A stretch of 64,000 nucleotides of DNA from Gnetum montanum (taxonomy: Eukaryota > Streptophyta > Gnetopsida > Gnetales > Gnetaceae), in the NCBI GenBank assembly GCA_015680685.1, contig MNCI01023742.1, positions 292,489 to 356,488 on the forward strand. Direction: 5' to 3'. The number at the start of each line of letters is the position of its first letter. The first letter of the stretch is position 1. Shown piece after piece: positions 34,880-46,955 of this stretch. Both the position numbers and the translations under genes were made by a program. The notes below the pieces were generated by a model. The model was not told the DNA's origin. It worked only from the letters and a program-made list of their open reading frames with translations, and searched no databases.

Positions 34880-36960
34880 TCAAAATGCCATGGGGGGGGG
34901 GCCTTCTACATGCGCGCCAAGTGGCAAGCATGCAGGGGCAGTCATAGATGAAGTGGTTGAGGGTCTCGGGGGCACGGCCACAGCGCAGACACGTGGGGTC
35001 GTGCAGGATGTTGTGCTACTGCAAAAACACACGCACAGGGAGCATGGCCGACTTGAGCATCCAGAGAAAGATTTTGACTTTCTCGGGAAGCCGTCCACGC
35101 CAGATCGCCAGCCAACTGTCCTTAAGGGGAAATTTATGGGTCAAGATCTCGTGCGGCTCGAGGTGGATCCAGTTCAGACTTAACATCTACCGCACGTGCT
35201 GATAGATGGACAGCTAAGGCCTCGAACCATGCGAACCAGACAGCCAGAGCGTGTACTTCCGGTGAACGATACGGGCCCACTGACTACACTCCCCCCGAAC
35301 ACAAGTGAGTCAGTTGACCAGCCGCTGCTGCCCCATCGCACACTCATCCTCGAAAGTCATGATCCCCAACCCCCCCGCTGTACGAGGACGGGCCACGCGA
35401 TGCCAATTGATAAGATGGAGTTTGCTCTCGCCTTTGCCCCCCCACCACATGAAACAGGGGATCCTAGCGTTGATATGGTGGATGATGGCCATTGGGGGCT
35501 CAACGACAACCGCCACAAAGTGCATGGTGGCAGCAAGGAGCCCAGTGGCAACAAGGAGGTGGTCCTTGTGGGTCAGAAAATGGTTTGCCCAGTGATTGAT
35601 GCGGTGCTCGAGCTTGGCCAGGAGGGGGGTCCAAGTATTGTTCCACCCCCACTGGAATAGCGGGATACCCAGGTAGGTATCGATGTGCTTCCCGGGTTAC
35701 ACATTCAGAATTTGTGTAACGTGGTTCTGGACCAGCGGGTCCACATTGATGAAGTGCGCTGCTGATTTGGTGCGGTTGATTTCTAAGCCTAACTCGGTGG
35801 CCAATCTGGTCAGAGCCAGGTTGATACACCGGGCCTGTGGAACCGCCGCCCGGCTGAGAAGCATGGTATCGTCAGCGTAGTGTTCAACCCGGCAAGCCAC
35901 CCCCGGAATGTCCAGGCCCTCCACCCCCGAGGTGCTGCAGTAGGATTGCATGAGGTCCATGGCAATGATGAAAAGCAAGGGGGCCAGGGGGTCACCTTGC
36001 CTCAGCCCTCGACTAGGGGAGGAAAAACCCCACAGCTGCCCCCCCACATCAAAAGAGAACCCGGTGGAGGACTGGATATGCAAACATAATTGGATGAATC
36101 CAGGGTCAAAGCCTTTCCTACGAATGATGTCCTGCAGGGAATCCCAGCTAAGCGTGTCATAGGCCTTCACGATGTCCAGCTTGAGGCAAAGACCAGAAAA
36201 CTCCGTAGAACGGAGGGAGTGAAGGACCTCTTGCATAAGAAGGACCTGATCCTGGAGGGTCCTACAATGGACGAAGCCCGCCTGATTGCGTCCAACCAAC
36301 CTAGGCAAGAGGGGGCCCAGACAGTTGACCAGGAGTTTGGAGAAGATGCGAGTGAGGACATTGCACACACCAATGGGACGAAAGTGCTCTGGGCGGTGTG
36401 CATTCAACTATTTGGGGATGCAGATAATGCGCAAGCAGTTGATTTCGTGCCGAACTTGCCTTCTCGCCAGCATGATGTTGAAAGCATCTAGAAGACTGGG
36501 GCCCACAATATCCAAGAAAGCTTTGAAGAACTCCAGAGACCAACCGTCCGGACCAGGCGCTTTACCTCCCGGCATGGTGTTGATTGTGTTGGTCAACTCG
36601 GTCTCAGAGAAGGGGGCCAGAAGGCGTTGATTGTCCGCAGCAGTGAGCACCTTCGCCACATGGACGGAGATGGGCTGGGTGGGGCGCTTAGCCCAAATGC
36701 ACCCCTAGTAGTCTGAGAGCTCAGTGGCGATCGCCTGCGGGTCATCAACCACCACCCCAGCTTGGGTACGGATGCTACGAATGTGGGTTTCACCCCAGGT
36801 CTTTGCCATGGCGAAGAAGAATTTCGTATGCGGGTCCCCCTCGCGGAGCCATCTAATCCGGGATCGCTGCCGCCAATAGGTCTCCTCCTCGTGGTCGAGA
36901 CTCTGGAGTTGGCAAAGGAGGTGCATCTCCTCCATGTGCAGGTCCTCCCCATTCTCTTAT
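34880..36960 (-). pseudogene. LINE (L1-type) ORF2: reverse transcriptase and zf-RVT
   Basis: From the 5' end: the connector EETYWRQRSRIRWLREGDPHTKFF (36870-36800, two parts). RT follows with GKAPGPDGWSLEFFKAF (about 36570-36520), FRPIGVCNVLTRIFSKLL, GRNQAGFV (about 36290), KLDIVKAYDTLSW, GLRQGDPLAPLLF (about 36005) and the catalytic YADDTMLLS (35880-35855). Then a zf-RVT region with C-x2-C and ETLNHFIYDC near 34990-34930, and the LINE C-terminal signature WHAWKARNRTVF. Frames break at about 36408, 35697 and in the zf-RVT part. The apurinic endonuclease domain expected upstream is absent. Target-primed reverse transcription would be its role if intact. Confidence 0.9.
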
Positions 36961-37352
36961 TGCGCCTGGATGCGTCCGAGCCGCGCTCGAACCAACTAGT
37001 GGCCAGCCCGAAACGAAAACTTCTCCCCCACCGGGAGGGCCGAATGGATGTTGGTGTTGGTAGTTAGAGCATAGTTGATTAGTAAAATTAAATTAGTTAA
37101 CTTAATTATTTTATTTCTCCATTTCAAGAACTAGGAACATAAAACATAAAAAGCATAAAAATCATATATCTCAAGTTTACTTAACCATATAATTATGCCT
37201 TACAAGTAAGCTTGGGAAGACAATGATCGCATAACCCATCCTTGTTCTGTGTAAGCGCATAAACACTTAATCCTTGGAGTTCGACCGGATTGTGCATAAC
37301 ACTTATATTCATATGATTTGGTGTAGGGGGTACCTTACTGCTCATCAATTAC

Positions 37353-37930
37353 AAATTATAATATTAAATATTTAATAAGAAAGTAAATTGCATTCAAAGT
37401 AAATTGTTAAAAAGTAAAGTTAAACTAATTCAAGTGCTACAATGAATGGAAGAAATATTGATTTTATTGTTGTTCATGCAACTATATCAGGTACATGTTG
37501 CACTTGAATAAAATTTCATATAATCATTTCAATTCACACTGTGGGCACTTGGAAGAAAAATTTTTCTAACTTCTATGAAAAGAAATTGGAAGAGTTTGAC
37601 TGAGCAAATGTTCAAATGGTCCTATAAATTCAATGGGTATGCTCATTTATATATGAAATGATTGTATTAGCATCAACACACATGCATCAATGCATCCTAA
37701 GATGTGTTGATAGCCATGCACTAACATAGTCAACTTTTTCATGCTTCATCATACCCATATGAATAACTAAAAACTCATCCTCGAGTGAACAATAATGGGA
37801 TTGAGTTTCTTATAGAATTTGGGGAAGTATAGAATTTTATTGATTGACTAACTCCAAGTGCACATTTACAAAAAATATTATATAGTTTACAAAAAGAATA
37901 TTGAACTTATTATTACAAAAATTGATAGGT
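37353..37930 (-). mobile_element. minus-strand Athila-like 3' end fragment
   Basis: On the minus strand, 37900-37752 reads like the 3' end of A and C (ACTCGAGGATGAGTTTTTAG, then CATATGGGTA). It is followed at 37751 by TGATGAAGCATG, a possible LTR start. The supposed LTR part (37751-37353) is strongly diverged, with ATATAAAT near 37650. Element C interrupts it at 37353. Confidence 0.4.
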
Positions 37931-38353
37931 TCTTAGTCAAATGATGATGGTTGGAATGAAGCCTTCACATTGTTCCTAGAGATGAAGGCTCTTGTGGCAT
38001 AGAGGATCCTTCATCATATTAAGGTCCTGTTGGTAGTTGAGGTTGTCATGCTACTACTACTTCTATTGTCAAAAATTGGAAGGCATCCAAAAGTGTCTTC
38101 ATTTTCTTCTCTTTATCGCATGGGTCATGGATGGTCTAGGCTTCTTTGCCTAGATGTGCTAGTGCTAGAACATCCCACAATCATGGAAATGATGGAAACA
38201 TCCCCTTCATATTTTCAAACCAAGCAATGAAATTTTTACATTCAATAGGATCTTGGTTTGAGCTCCTATTCATTACTCATTCTTCTAGCCAAGTTCTCAA
38301 CAAGATGATTGATCCATAAATTTACTCTTGAGAACCTCAAGCTCTGTGTTGGT
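37931..38353. other. no gene recognised
   Basis: AT-rich DNA with a short leucine/valine-rich open frame at 38030-38230 that matches nothing I know. Confidence 0.35.
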
Positions 38354-39549
38354 TGTTGACCTTTTGGTATGTTAAAATCTTGGAAACTAGAGAAAGTGGA
38401 GAATGATCTTGTAATCTTATAAGACTAGGAAAGGACTAAAACATGAGCAAGACAATCATGATGTGATTGAGACAGGAGTTTAATTGATTAAGTTGAAGAG
38501 AAAGACTTGAGAAAATTGAGACAAAGATGAAAAAAAAAATTGTCTATAGAAAATGATAAAGTCTCAAGTAGAAACACAAATGTAAAATATGTTTAGAAGC
38601 CATAAAGAGGTGTTCCAATATCTTCCAAGACATCCTAAACAATGGACATTCCAATGGCAGAGCTTAGTCTTAGGCAAATGTCCTACAAGAATACTAGACA
38701 TCCTTGTTGATAAGGCAAGATCTTAGATGTGATGTTTCACAAAAACAATAGATGTCCCAATTACACTTTAGGCATTCTAGTTGGAACATCCTATGTGAGA
38801 TGTCATAATTTTTAATGGGATGTCCCACCTACAAGCAACTAAAAGATAGTAGGACATCCCAAGATTGAGTAAGATGTCATGACTAGGTATTAGTAGCCAT
38901 TGTGCAAGCTTCAATGGTTAAAAAGCAACAACAAAAGCTATAAAAGAAGGTTGAATGACTTGAGAAAGTAAAGTACTATTCACATGATTTTACCATCATT
39001 GTATACATCTTGTGTAGCATTTATGTACTTCATTTCTACATGATTTGTAAATTGTTTTATGTGATTGTGAGAGCCTCAAGGCAAGGAACATGTAAAGTGA
39101 AGTTACATCCTCTCATTGATTTCTTTTTGTTTTCTTTGTAGCCTTGTGGAGTTGATGTTCTTATTATGGGAAGACATCTCTTGAGCTTATTAGGGTCTTG
39201 TAGGGTTGAGTGTGTTTCTTAAGGAAAAACACTTCGTGTAGAGCTCAAGCTACTATACAAGTTGTGGGATCCATGAAACCACATTTTGAGGTTGTTGGAA
39301 TTTTGTGGGGTTAGGTGTATTTCTATGAGAAATAACCCCTTGAAAATATTAATTTTTGTAAAGGTTATGGTATCCTTGAATCCACACTTTTTGAAGAAAC
39401 ACATTTTGGAGGTGTGTAAGAATTCTACACTTCGAGTGTGGATGTACCCAAGTTTGGAAATCACATATATTTGGATGCAGTTTTTAGTTAACTTGGTTCT
39501 TTAAATTTGGTGAATGTATTTAAACCCCCTTCTAAGTTGTCAATCCTCA
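38354..39549 (+). repeat. 5' LTR of the copia element
   Basis: Starts TGTTGACCTTTTGGTATG and matches 42117 onward (TGTTGACCATTTGGTATG). It ends ...CAATCCTCA before the PBS. Length about 1.2 kb. Confidence 0.8.
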
Positions 39550-39551
39550 AG

Positions 39552-39563
39552 TGGTATCCAAGC
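39552..39563 (+). other. copia primer-binding site
   Basis: TGGTATCCAAGC, close to the usual copia site TGGTATCAGAGC for initiator tRNA-Met. Confidence 0.75.
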
Positions 39564-39605
39564 TCGGTACTCCTAGTTTTGAGCTTAACATCTCAGGAGT
39601 AAACA

Positions 39606-40383
39606 ATGGAAGGAGTGTCATACACTAAGCCACCAATGTTCAATGGGATCAACTTCATGTATTAGAAAGCTTGGATTCAAGGATTCTTTGAGTCCATGGA
39701 AATCATAGTCTATAAGTATATCCTAGAAGGTTATGCATCACCCATCAACAACATCATCGAAGCTACAACATTAAGAAGCAAGTGGACTTAGGATAACAAT
39801 GATAAGTTCATTTTTTATTCTAAAGCCAAAAATTATCTTTATTGTGCTTTGAGTAAATATAAGTTCAATAGAGTATCTAGGTGTAAAATTGCTAAAGAGA
39901 TTTAGAAAGCTATAAATGCTATTTATGAAGGTATATCTATTGTAAAGAAATCTAAGCTTCTAGTTTTATAAAGCGAGTACAACAAGTTGAAGATGAGAGA
40001 AGGATAGAAGATCAAACACTACTTCTCAAGAGATAATGATATAGTTGTAGCCATTAGAGGAACAAGAAAGGTTATGCTCGAAAGTGACATCATCATCAAA
40101 ATGATAAAAAACCTTGTAACCCAAATTCAGATCCAAGGTGATAACCATGGAGAAGATCAAAGATTTTTCAATCTTGAAATTTGAGAAGCTTCAAAGTGCA
40201 CTAATAGCTTACAAGATGAATCTCATAAACAAAGGTACTATCAAAGAAAAGTCCATTACCCTTAGAAACACTTCAAAAGATAATGAGACATTTGATCATG
40301 AAGAAAACAATGAAGATGAATTAGCCCTATTGTCTAGAAAGGTCAAAAGGATACTAGCACAAAAGGGAAAGAGCTTTAGCTAA
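39606..40383 (+). pseudogene. copia gag relic
   Basis: Starts MEGVSYTKPPMFNGINF. It continues with LYCALSKYKFNRVSRCKIAKEI and YEGISIVKKSKLLVL (UBN2-type gag), then ENNEDELALLSRKVKRILAQ (40307-40370). A possible start of a CCHC knuckle (C-x-VCGS) sits near 40457. At least five stops lie in the first 140 codons. Confidence 0.8.
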
Positions 40384-42116
40384 ACTAGTACTAAAGGTAA
40401 ATAAAATGGTAAATAACCCAAAAGTTCAAATTTTGATGCACCATCTATAGAATGTTAGGTTTGTGGTAGTAGAGGCTAGGTTCTATATTACATGTTAAGC
40501 CTTTCAACTAGGAATATGTTATAGTTGCCTCCTTGTAGTTCCAAATGGATTTAAATGGATTATTGTAAAATCAAGTGGTTTCGATCCTTGATTGTAATTC
40601 ATGGACCTTTTAGGAAAAGCAACATTTAAAAGGGGTTTCCTTGTTGATTATATGTAGTCTAAGTTGAATTTGTTTAACTTATGGTTTTTATTTATTGTTA
40701 AAGATACTACTAATGGGATATTTTAGTTTCCAGATGACTTCCCTCTTGATCTTAACATTGCAATGAACATTCACCATCATCTTGATAATTTTTGGAAATG
40801 AATGATGCATTTGATAATAAGCTATGTGATTCTAAAAACCTCAAGGAGAGAATGCCATTCTCTCTACAATAGATGCATTATGTTAGGAGAAGCTAGGAAG
40901 AAGATTAGAAAATATGCAAGGGAAGTCTCTCCCTCATCAATAGGCATCATTTATTGGGCCACTAGTGTTGGGGAGTCTTCTAAGACTCTTACCTAAAATA
41001 CACTCAATTATTAAGACTTTCCACTTTAGCATCCTCTATAGAAAATGAGAAAGAAGAGGTCAACTTATATTTGATTTTGGTAAAGTATCTAAGGTAAGAG
41101 TATAAGCTAATGTTAGTTAAGTTACTTTTGAATATTTTACATTGAGATGTATTTCTTGGTGCTGGTATTTGGAATTGACATATAAAATTATGGGCATATT
41201 GTTAATGATATGTTTGGTAAATTCTCATATTTTAAGATATTTAGCATAACCATTCTTATGGATATTGGATTTAAGGTTTTCAGAGTTTAATGTGTTGTTT
41301 CATTCTTCTTGTAATGAATTTAATTTGTGCTAACATTTTGCTAATGTTTAAAAATATGGAGAGTGTGTTTAGATCTTAATTTTGATTTTTGATGTTATGG
41401 GTTTGTGGCCAACTACCAAAAATTATGTGTTGTGAAGACTATATGTTGTGTCTTGGCTTTTATTATATATGTGGATATATCTTTAGCTACATACTTTTGT
41501 TTACCATGACATGATAATTGTTTTTAGTGTTTAGCCTTTAGAATGACATGGAAATATTCTTGAATGGTAGGCTTTGATTATATGAGCCTTATAGATTATT
41601 TGTTTTTGACTTGATTTATTAACAAATATGGATATTTCTTAATGGAATTTGTTTTTAGTCAGTCTTATGAAACCAATGCTCAAGGATGTGTACTCATGGA
41701 CCACTATCCATCTCCTTTTCATCTTTAGCTATATATGTAAATGTTTGTGCCTTTATTACTTTATCTTATAATTTTATGGAAACATGAATTTAGGTAAATA
41801 GTTTATTTTGTGAATAGATAGTTTATCTTGATTTTCATGGACTTATCTTTGGAAAATAATTTTTTATTGTTGCTTGTAATATATGGTTGGGCTTTCATAG
41901 TGGACTTTTTTGGGTAGGTTTTTGATGTGGACCAATTTCTTGTTTGTCCTATGTGACCATGGCTAATGGATGTGTACCAACTAACCATTCTACATCTTCC
42001 TTTTCATCCTTGTTTCCATAGGATATTTTTGCCTAAATAGTTATGCTTTTATTGTTTATTATGGACTATGCTAACCCATTTTCTCAAGTTTTGGACATCA
42101 CCAAAAAGGAGAAGAT
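40384..42116 (+). other. degenerate internal region of the copia element
   Basis: No RT, RNase H or integrase motif is recognisable. Blocks at about 41640-41790 and 41930-42075 are diverged direct repeats (GGATGTGTAC, CCATC/TTCCTTTTCATC). The short frame at 40802-40996 is unidentified. Confidence 0.4.
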
Positions 42117-42900
42117 TGTTGACCATTTGGTATGTCAAAATATTGGAAAATGGAGAAAGTGAAAAATGAGCTTATGGTCTTACAAGATTATGAAAGGAAT
42201 AAGACATGAGTAAGACAATCATGATGAGATTGAGATAGGAGCTTAATTGATCAAGATGAAAAGAAATACTTGAGCAAACTGAGATCAAGATTAAAGTAAA
42301 GTTGTCTATACATAATGATAAAGTATCAACTAGAAACACAAAGGTAAAATATTTTTATAAGCCAAAAAGAGATGTCTTGGTATCTACCAAGATGTCCCAA
42401 AAGACCAAGGCACATATTAGTGATAGATCTTAGTCTCATGTAGACATCTCAGAAGAATAGTAGACATCCCTAATGATAAGTCAAGGTTTGAGATGCAATG
42501 TTCCACAAAAATGGTAAACATCCAAATTGTACTTGAGACATCCTAGCTAGGATCTTTCATGTGAGACATTCCAATTTCTAGTGGGGCATTCCACTTGTAA
42601 GAAACTAATAGATAGTAAGATGTCCAAAGCTTAAATGAAACATCTTGACTAACCATTAGTAGCCATTATGCAAAGTTCAACAGTCAAAAAGTGATAACAA
42701 AAGCTATAAAAGAAGGCTAAATGGCTTAAGAAAGTGAAGCATTATTCACATGATTTGACCATTATTATATACATTTTTGTAGCATTTTTGTACTTAATTT
42801 CTATATCATTTATGAATTTTTTTGTGTAATTATGAGATCCTTAAAGAAAGAAACTTGTAAAGTGTAGTTACATTCTCTCCTTGATTACTTTCTTTTCTAT
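42117..42900 (+). repeat. truncated 3' LTR of the copia element
   Basis: Homologous to the first about 780 bp of the LTR at 38354. Similarity stops around 42900 (after GTTACATTCTCTCCTTGATT). Confidence 0.75.
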
Positions 42901-42904
42901 TTGA

Positions 42905-45828
42905 CTATTAGTAGAGAACATAATCGAAGGAAAAAATTGGCATTTTGTGAATTAATCATAACTTTGATAGCTACATTCAACAATTTTTAAAATTCGTAGT
43001 AGTAGTGGAATAAAATTCAAGATTTTTGATGAGACTACATGAAAATGAAAAGAAAATTACAAGAAAATAATAAAGAAAAGAAAAACATATAAAATAATGA
43101 ATAAAAGATTTAGAAAATGGAAAACATATAAAGAACATTGTAAAAGAAAAATGTTAAAAATATTTTATCCTCATCAAGATTTATGGATATCTCCCCCATG
43201 GCTAAGTTAAAAGGAGGAGATTCAGAAAATGAAGTATGATTGTTCTTAATAAGAAATGTTAGTGTTGTTGTGGGTTACTTGGGATTCAATGAATAGTTTA
43301 AGTTGTTAGATGTTGACTAAAATTCATTTTTGAGGACTTTTTGGATGGTAAATTATTTGAGTCCTAAAAGGAAAAATTAAGTGTATTATATAAGGTTCTT
43401 TCCACAATATCTGGAACTTAGTTTGTTGAGGCACATGCATGGGATTCCAATATAGAGCCTTGTCTATTAGTTTGAATGTAACTTTTCTTATCTCTGCATC
43501 ATGGCATTATTTATTGTGAACCTTGTGCACTTCATTTATTATTAGGGCTACTCTTTGGTTTTCATCTAGCACATTGAGTATCATGAGCTATTATTTCTAT
43601 GCTAGGTTAATGTATCTGTCAAGTTCATAGATTGTTGTGAGTGTATAGAATTTAGTTTGAACTAGAAGTTTTGGTAACTTTCTGTATGCTAACACATAGA
43701 GAGAGTAGCCTATAGGAATTTTCCATGTTAAGTGATATGTTCAAAGGGCATCATTGAGTTTGATACCCCAATCTTTTCTATATCTACTCATGGTTTGTGT
43801 TAGGATTCTTGTGATTTTCCAATTGGTGATCTTTGCTTAACCATTGGCTTGGGGGGTGATAAGATGTACTGAGTTTACGTTGTATCTCCAAGTGTTGCAT
43901 TAATTTGTGAAAAGTAAAACCTATGAAGTATGTTTTGTTATCCAAAATTAGTGCTCTAGGTACACCAAACCTATTTACCATCTATTGTTGAAAAAATTAG
44001 ACTATAGTGGTAGATGTACAATCAAATACAACTACAGCTTCAACCCACTTGGTACAGTAGTTAACAAAAACAATAGTGTAGGCTTTATCATTAGACATGA
44101 CTGTGATGGGTCTCATAAAGTCAATATCCCAAAATTCAAAAGGCTCTAGTGATTAGATCCACTATTGGGATCCTTTCATTTGAGTGGTTATTCCTCCATC
44201 TTGTTGACACATTTTGCATGAACAAGAACAATGGTGAGCATCCTTGAAGATTACTAGCCAAAAATATACTCCCATGAGGATCTTTGTAGTGGTCATCCTT
44301 CCTATGTAATGGCCTCTATAAGAACCTTTGTAAGCATCCTAAAGGACTTGCAATTAATGTATGTCAGGTGCACATAATCATACCAGGCAATCATCATAAA
44401 CCTTGTAGAGGTTGTCTTCAATTTCCATGTAATGTTTAACTTGGTGAAAAAAAATTTGTTTCTTCCTATAATCCCATTTTGTAGGAGCCTCCTATGTGAG
44501 TAGATATGAAAGGAGCTTATCATACTAGTTGATGACCCTTTGTGACTGGACTTTAATAGACTAAGTAAAACGGATTTTATCTGGAAATTGATCAAATAAA
44601 GGTTCTTCATCGTCATTGCTATCCCATCTCAACCGATAGAAATGATCTACAACTAAAATCTTAGTCTATTTTTTTTCCATCATGGTAAGATCAAATTAAT
44701 GTAAGATCACCAACCATCATATGATATGAAGGCTTACTATTGACTTGTTCATTAGGAATCAAATTACACTATGGTCTATGTGCATAAAAATTAGGTATCT
44801 AAGCACATAGTTCTAGACTATTTCTAAGGCATACTTCACTTCCATAAGTTCTTTCTTAGTGGTGGTATAGTTGATTAGTGCACTCATAATGCTTCTAATT
44901 AACAATGAATATAATATGGATGTTTTTGATCATCCATTTATGTAAGTACCACTTCTAAGATATAATTAGATGTCTCTGTTATGATATGAAATGGTTTGGA
45001 CAAATATTGGTTGTGTAGAATTGGAATCTCTACAATATTCTACTTTAATTGTTGGGATGCTTATTTTTATTCCGTAGTCAATTCAAAGATTACATCTTTC
45101 CTGGTGAGCTATGCTAATGGTTTGGAAATTTTAGAGAAATTTTTTATGAAGCACCTATAGTAACTAGTATGACCAAAGAATACATCATATCTTTAACTAT
45201 TTGAGGTTGTCTAGTTATTTCTTGGATGTCCCTTACTTTCTAAGGATCCACCTCTACTCCTTGTTCTAAAAATCTATGCCCTAAGACAATATCATCTTTG
45301 ACCATTAAGTGGCTTTTTTGCAAGTTTGCCATAGGTTTGTTTCTACAGATCACTTAATTACCTACTCAAAATGATCCAATGCCTATTCAAAGAGAGTGTA
45401 ATAGGTGGAAAAGTCATCCATGAAGACTTTCACATCACTACTAATTTGCTATTGAATGATTATTAGGACTAAGCATTAGAAAGTTTTAGAAGCATTAAAG
45501 AGGCCAAAGGGTATTTTTTATATGCAAAAGTCCTCAAAGGACTTGTGAAAGTTATCATAGCATGGTCTTCTAGTGCAATTTGGACTTGTTTGTAGCCACT
45601 ATACCCATCCAAAATGCTACAGTAATGGTGTCCTATAATTGTATCTAGTACTTGGTCCACAAATGAAAATGGAAAACGATCTTTGAATGTGACCATGTTC
45701 AACAGCTTGAAGTCTATATAGATCCTCCATTGTCCTTCTTTCTTTGGCACAATAATAAGTGGACTTATCCAATCACTATTTTCCATTGTGTAGATGAATC
45801 CTACTTTAAGAAGTTTTTCTATAAAAAG
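42905..45828 (-). pseudogene. Athila-like pol relic D (RT, RNase H, integrase)
   Basis: On the minus strand: RT at 45786-45469 (PLIIVPKKEGQWRIYIDFKLLN, DQVLDTIIGHHYCSILDGYSG). RNase H is near 44890-44680 (NYTTTKKELMEVKYALE, FMHIDHSVI). Integrase spans about 44250-43790 (FGVPRALILDNKTYFIGFTF, SYHPPSQW). The purine-rich CATGGGGGAGATAT 3' motif is near 43190. It matches element C pol in content but is a separate, older copy. Its 5' side ends at 45828, where LTR B is inserted. Stops throughout. Confidence 0.8.
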
Positions 45829-46277
45829 TGCTGGGACGCGATATCGCGGCCGCCATGATATCGCATCCCACGTGATATCACATCGTCCCCCACGATATCG
45901 CGTACGTGATATCGCGGTGCACTGCAGAGTCTATAAATAAAAGGCATCTCTCTCTTGTTTTCCATTCTAGGCCTAGACCGTAGGGAAACTCTGGTAGTTT
46001 GATCTCTCCAGAGATAGAATATTTTCCATGTGCCCGTAGTAGAAGCCCCAAAGTGAACGGATCTTTATTCGAGCAAACATTGTACCTGAACACAAGTTTG
46101 TGTACGACAATAAAGACGAACTTCTTGGATAAACCTTGCAATGCATGGAATAGGCTAATTAGTATTTTATTTAATGTTATTTACTATTTTCCATTTAAAT
46201 TCTTTATTAGTGATTAAATCTTTCTCAACCCTTCTCTCCTAGTTAAGTGCCTCAGTACGACTGCTTCGAGCACGTGC
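45829..46277 (+). repeat. 5' LTR of Athila-like element B, left part
   Basis: Starts TGCTGGGACGCGATATCGCG (A starts TGATGAGACGCGATATCG). It contains a TATA box at 45932-45939 and the TCCATGTGCCCG(T/C)AGTAG block. It breaks off at CGAGCACGTGC, where the Tat element is inserted, and resumes at 61353. Confidence 0.85.
45840..45939 (+). promoter_or_regulatory. GATATC array and TATA box, LTR B
   Basis: Five perfect GATATC palindromes start at 45840, 45857, 45874, 45894 and 45908 (spacing 17, 17, 20, 14). Most are embedded in CGATATCG or TGATATC(A/G). TATAAATA follows at 45932-45939. Confidence 0.65.
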
Positions 46278-46917
46278 TGTACTGACTTAAATCGTCGGTG
46301 TAAGGCTGGAAGGGAAACAAACACCGAGAGATCGTTGGGCAGCCACAGCTGACCCTGCCTTCGCTTGAGGGCAAGCTGGGAAAGGGAACGAAGGCAGAGT
46401 GCCTTGGATGGTTTGTACGCAAATCAACCAAGGACTTCCCCGAGCGTAAGCTACGGCTAGCGCTGGGGTTATCGTAAACGGTATGTAGATGGAATGTAAA
46501 CAACGATACGAAGTGTAAATAAGTGTACTGAGTTATGAATAAAGCGTAAACCAAGTTATATTGTAAATAGAACATAAACTAAAGTAAATAATGTAAATGA
46601 GAGGCAATAATGAAACTGTATTGTATTGTTTTTTTGAAAAATGTGCACCGGTCAAAGCGTAGTTGCACAAGTGTGAATGGCAAGTCAAACGCCTAGCCCC
46701 AGGAGGATATGATGCGACGATGTGAAAAGAACTTGAAAGCCAAAAATCGGATGTGCTGAGCGCCCAAGGATTGCAAGTTTTTTCCTCCTTCGGAATCGCT
46801 AACTTCTCCAATCTTTGCCTCTTCCAATCTTCTTCTCCTTCTTGCTGCTTTTGCTTTTGCTTCTCTTGCCTCCTCCTTCCTCTTTTTCTCCCTTTTTTTT
46901 TGTTTGAATTGATAGGG

Positions 46918-46955
46918 TATTTATAGGTTTGGGCTAGGGTTTTTGGTTAGGGTTT
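46918..46955 (-). promoter_or_regulatory. TATA box with two telo-box-like motifs, 3' LTR of Tat
   Basis: On the minus strand AAACCCTAA (46955-46947) and AAAACCCTAG (46943-46934) precede TATAAATA (46925-46918). Telo-boxes are known plant promoter motifs. The same arrangement recurs in the 5' LTR. Confidence 0.6.

Larger units (their letters stand above)
33373..37041 (-). mobile_element. GC-rich LINE-containing block inserted in the LTR of element C
   Basis: Base composition changes abruptly to GC-rich, with G and C homopolymers up to 12, against AT-rich flanks. The right junction with LTR sequence at 37041/37042 is clean. On the minus strand the block holds a 5'-truncated LINE ORF2 without the endonuclease. 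A gag-like or 'plant transposon' domain follows in the same frame, then a proline-rich part, a coiled coil and a J-domain-like segment. The left end is lost in the gap, so poly-A and target duplication cannot be checked. Confidence 0.75.
23385..37347 (+). mobile_element. Athila-like Ty3/gypsy element C with both LTRs
   Basis: The 5' LTR is 23385-24218 and the PBS 24220-24237. gag, protease, RT, RNase H and integrase follow in the usual gypsy order to about 30480, then a 2-kb 3' non-coding region. The 3' LTR starts at 32501 and ends at 37347, split by a LINE-containing block. Flanking 5-mers are ATTGC (23380-23384) and ATTAC (37348-37352), a 4/5 match that fits a mutated target duplication. 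All coding parts contain stops or frame changes, so the copy is dead. Confidence 0.85.
32501..37347 (+). repeat. 3' LTR of element C, split by a LINE-containing block
   Basis: The left part is 32501-32994. The right part resumes at about 37042 (GAATGGATGTTGGTG, equal to GAATGGATGCTGGTG of the 5' LTR) and ends CTCATCA at 37347. About 30 bp of LTR (following CCCAGTAGTGTTA) is missing between them. The single N at 32995 marks an assembly join. Confidence 0.85.
38354..42900 (+). mobile_element. Ty1/copia element with two LTRs and a gag relic
   Basis: The 5' LTR is 38354-39549 and a tRNA-Met-type PBS lies at 39552. The gag relic is 39606-40383. The 3' LTR starts at 42117 after the purine tract AAAAAGGAGAAGAT and is cut at about 42900. 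Most of pol has been lost. The LTR copies differ at many positions, so the insertion is old. Confidence 0.8.

Noticed and set aside
33862-36630. Plus-strand ORFs across the GC-rich block
   Set aside because: They are shadows of the minus-strand LINE and gag-like frames in GC-rich DNA.
46252-46811. Minus-strand ORFs repeated at 46252, 57580 and 59060 as a small gene family
   Set aside because: They are R/U5 sequence of three copies of the Tat LTR, downstream of its TATA box, with no recognisable domain.
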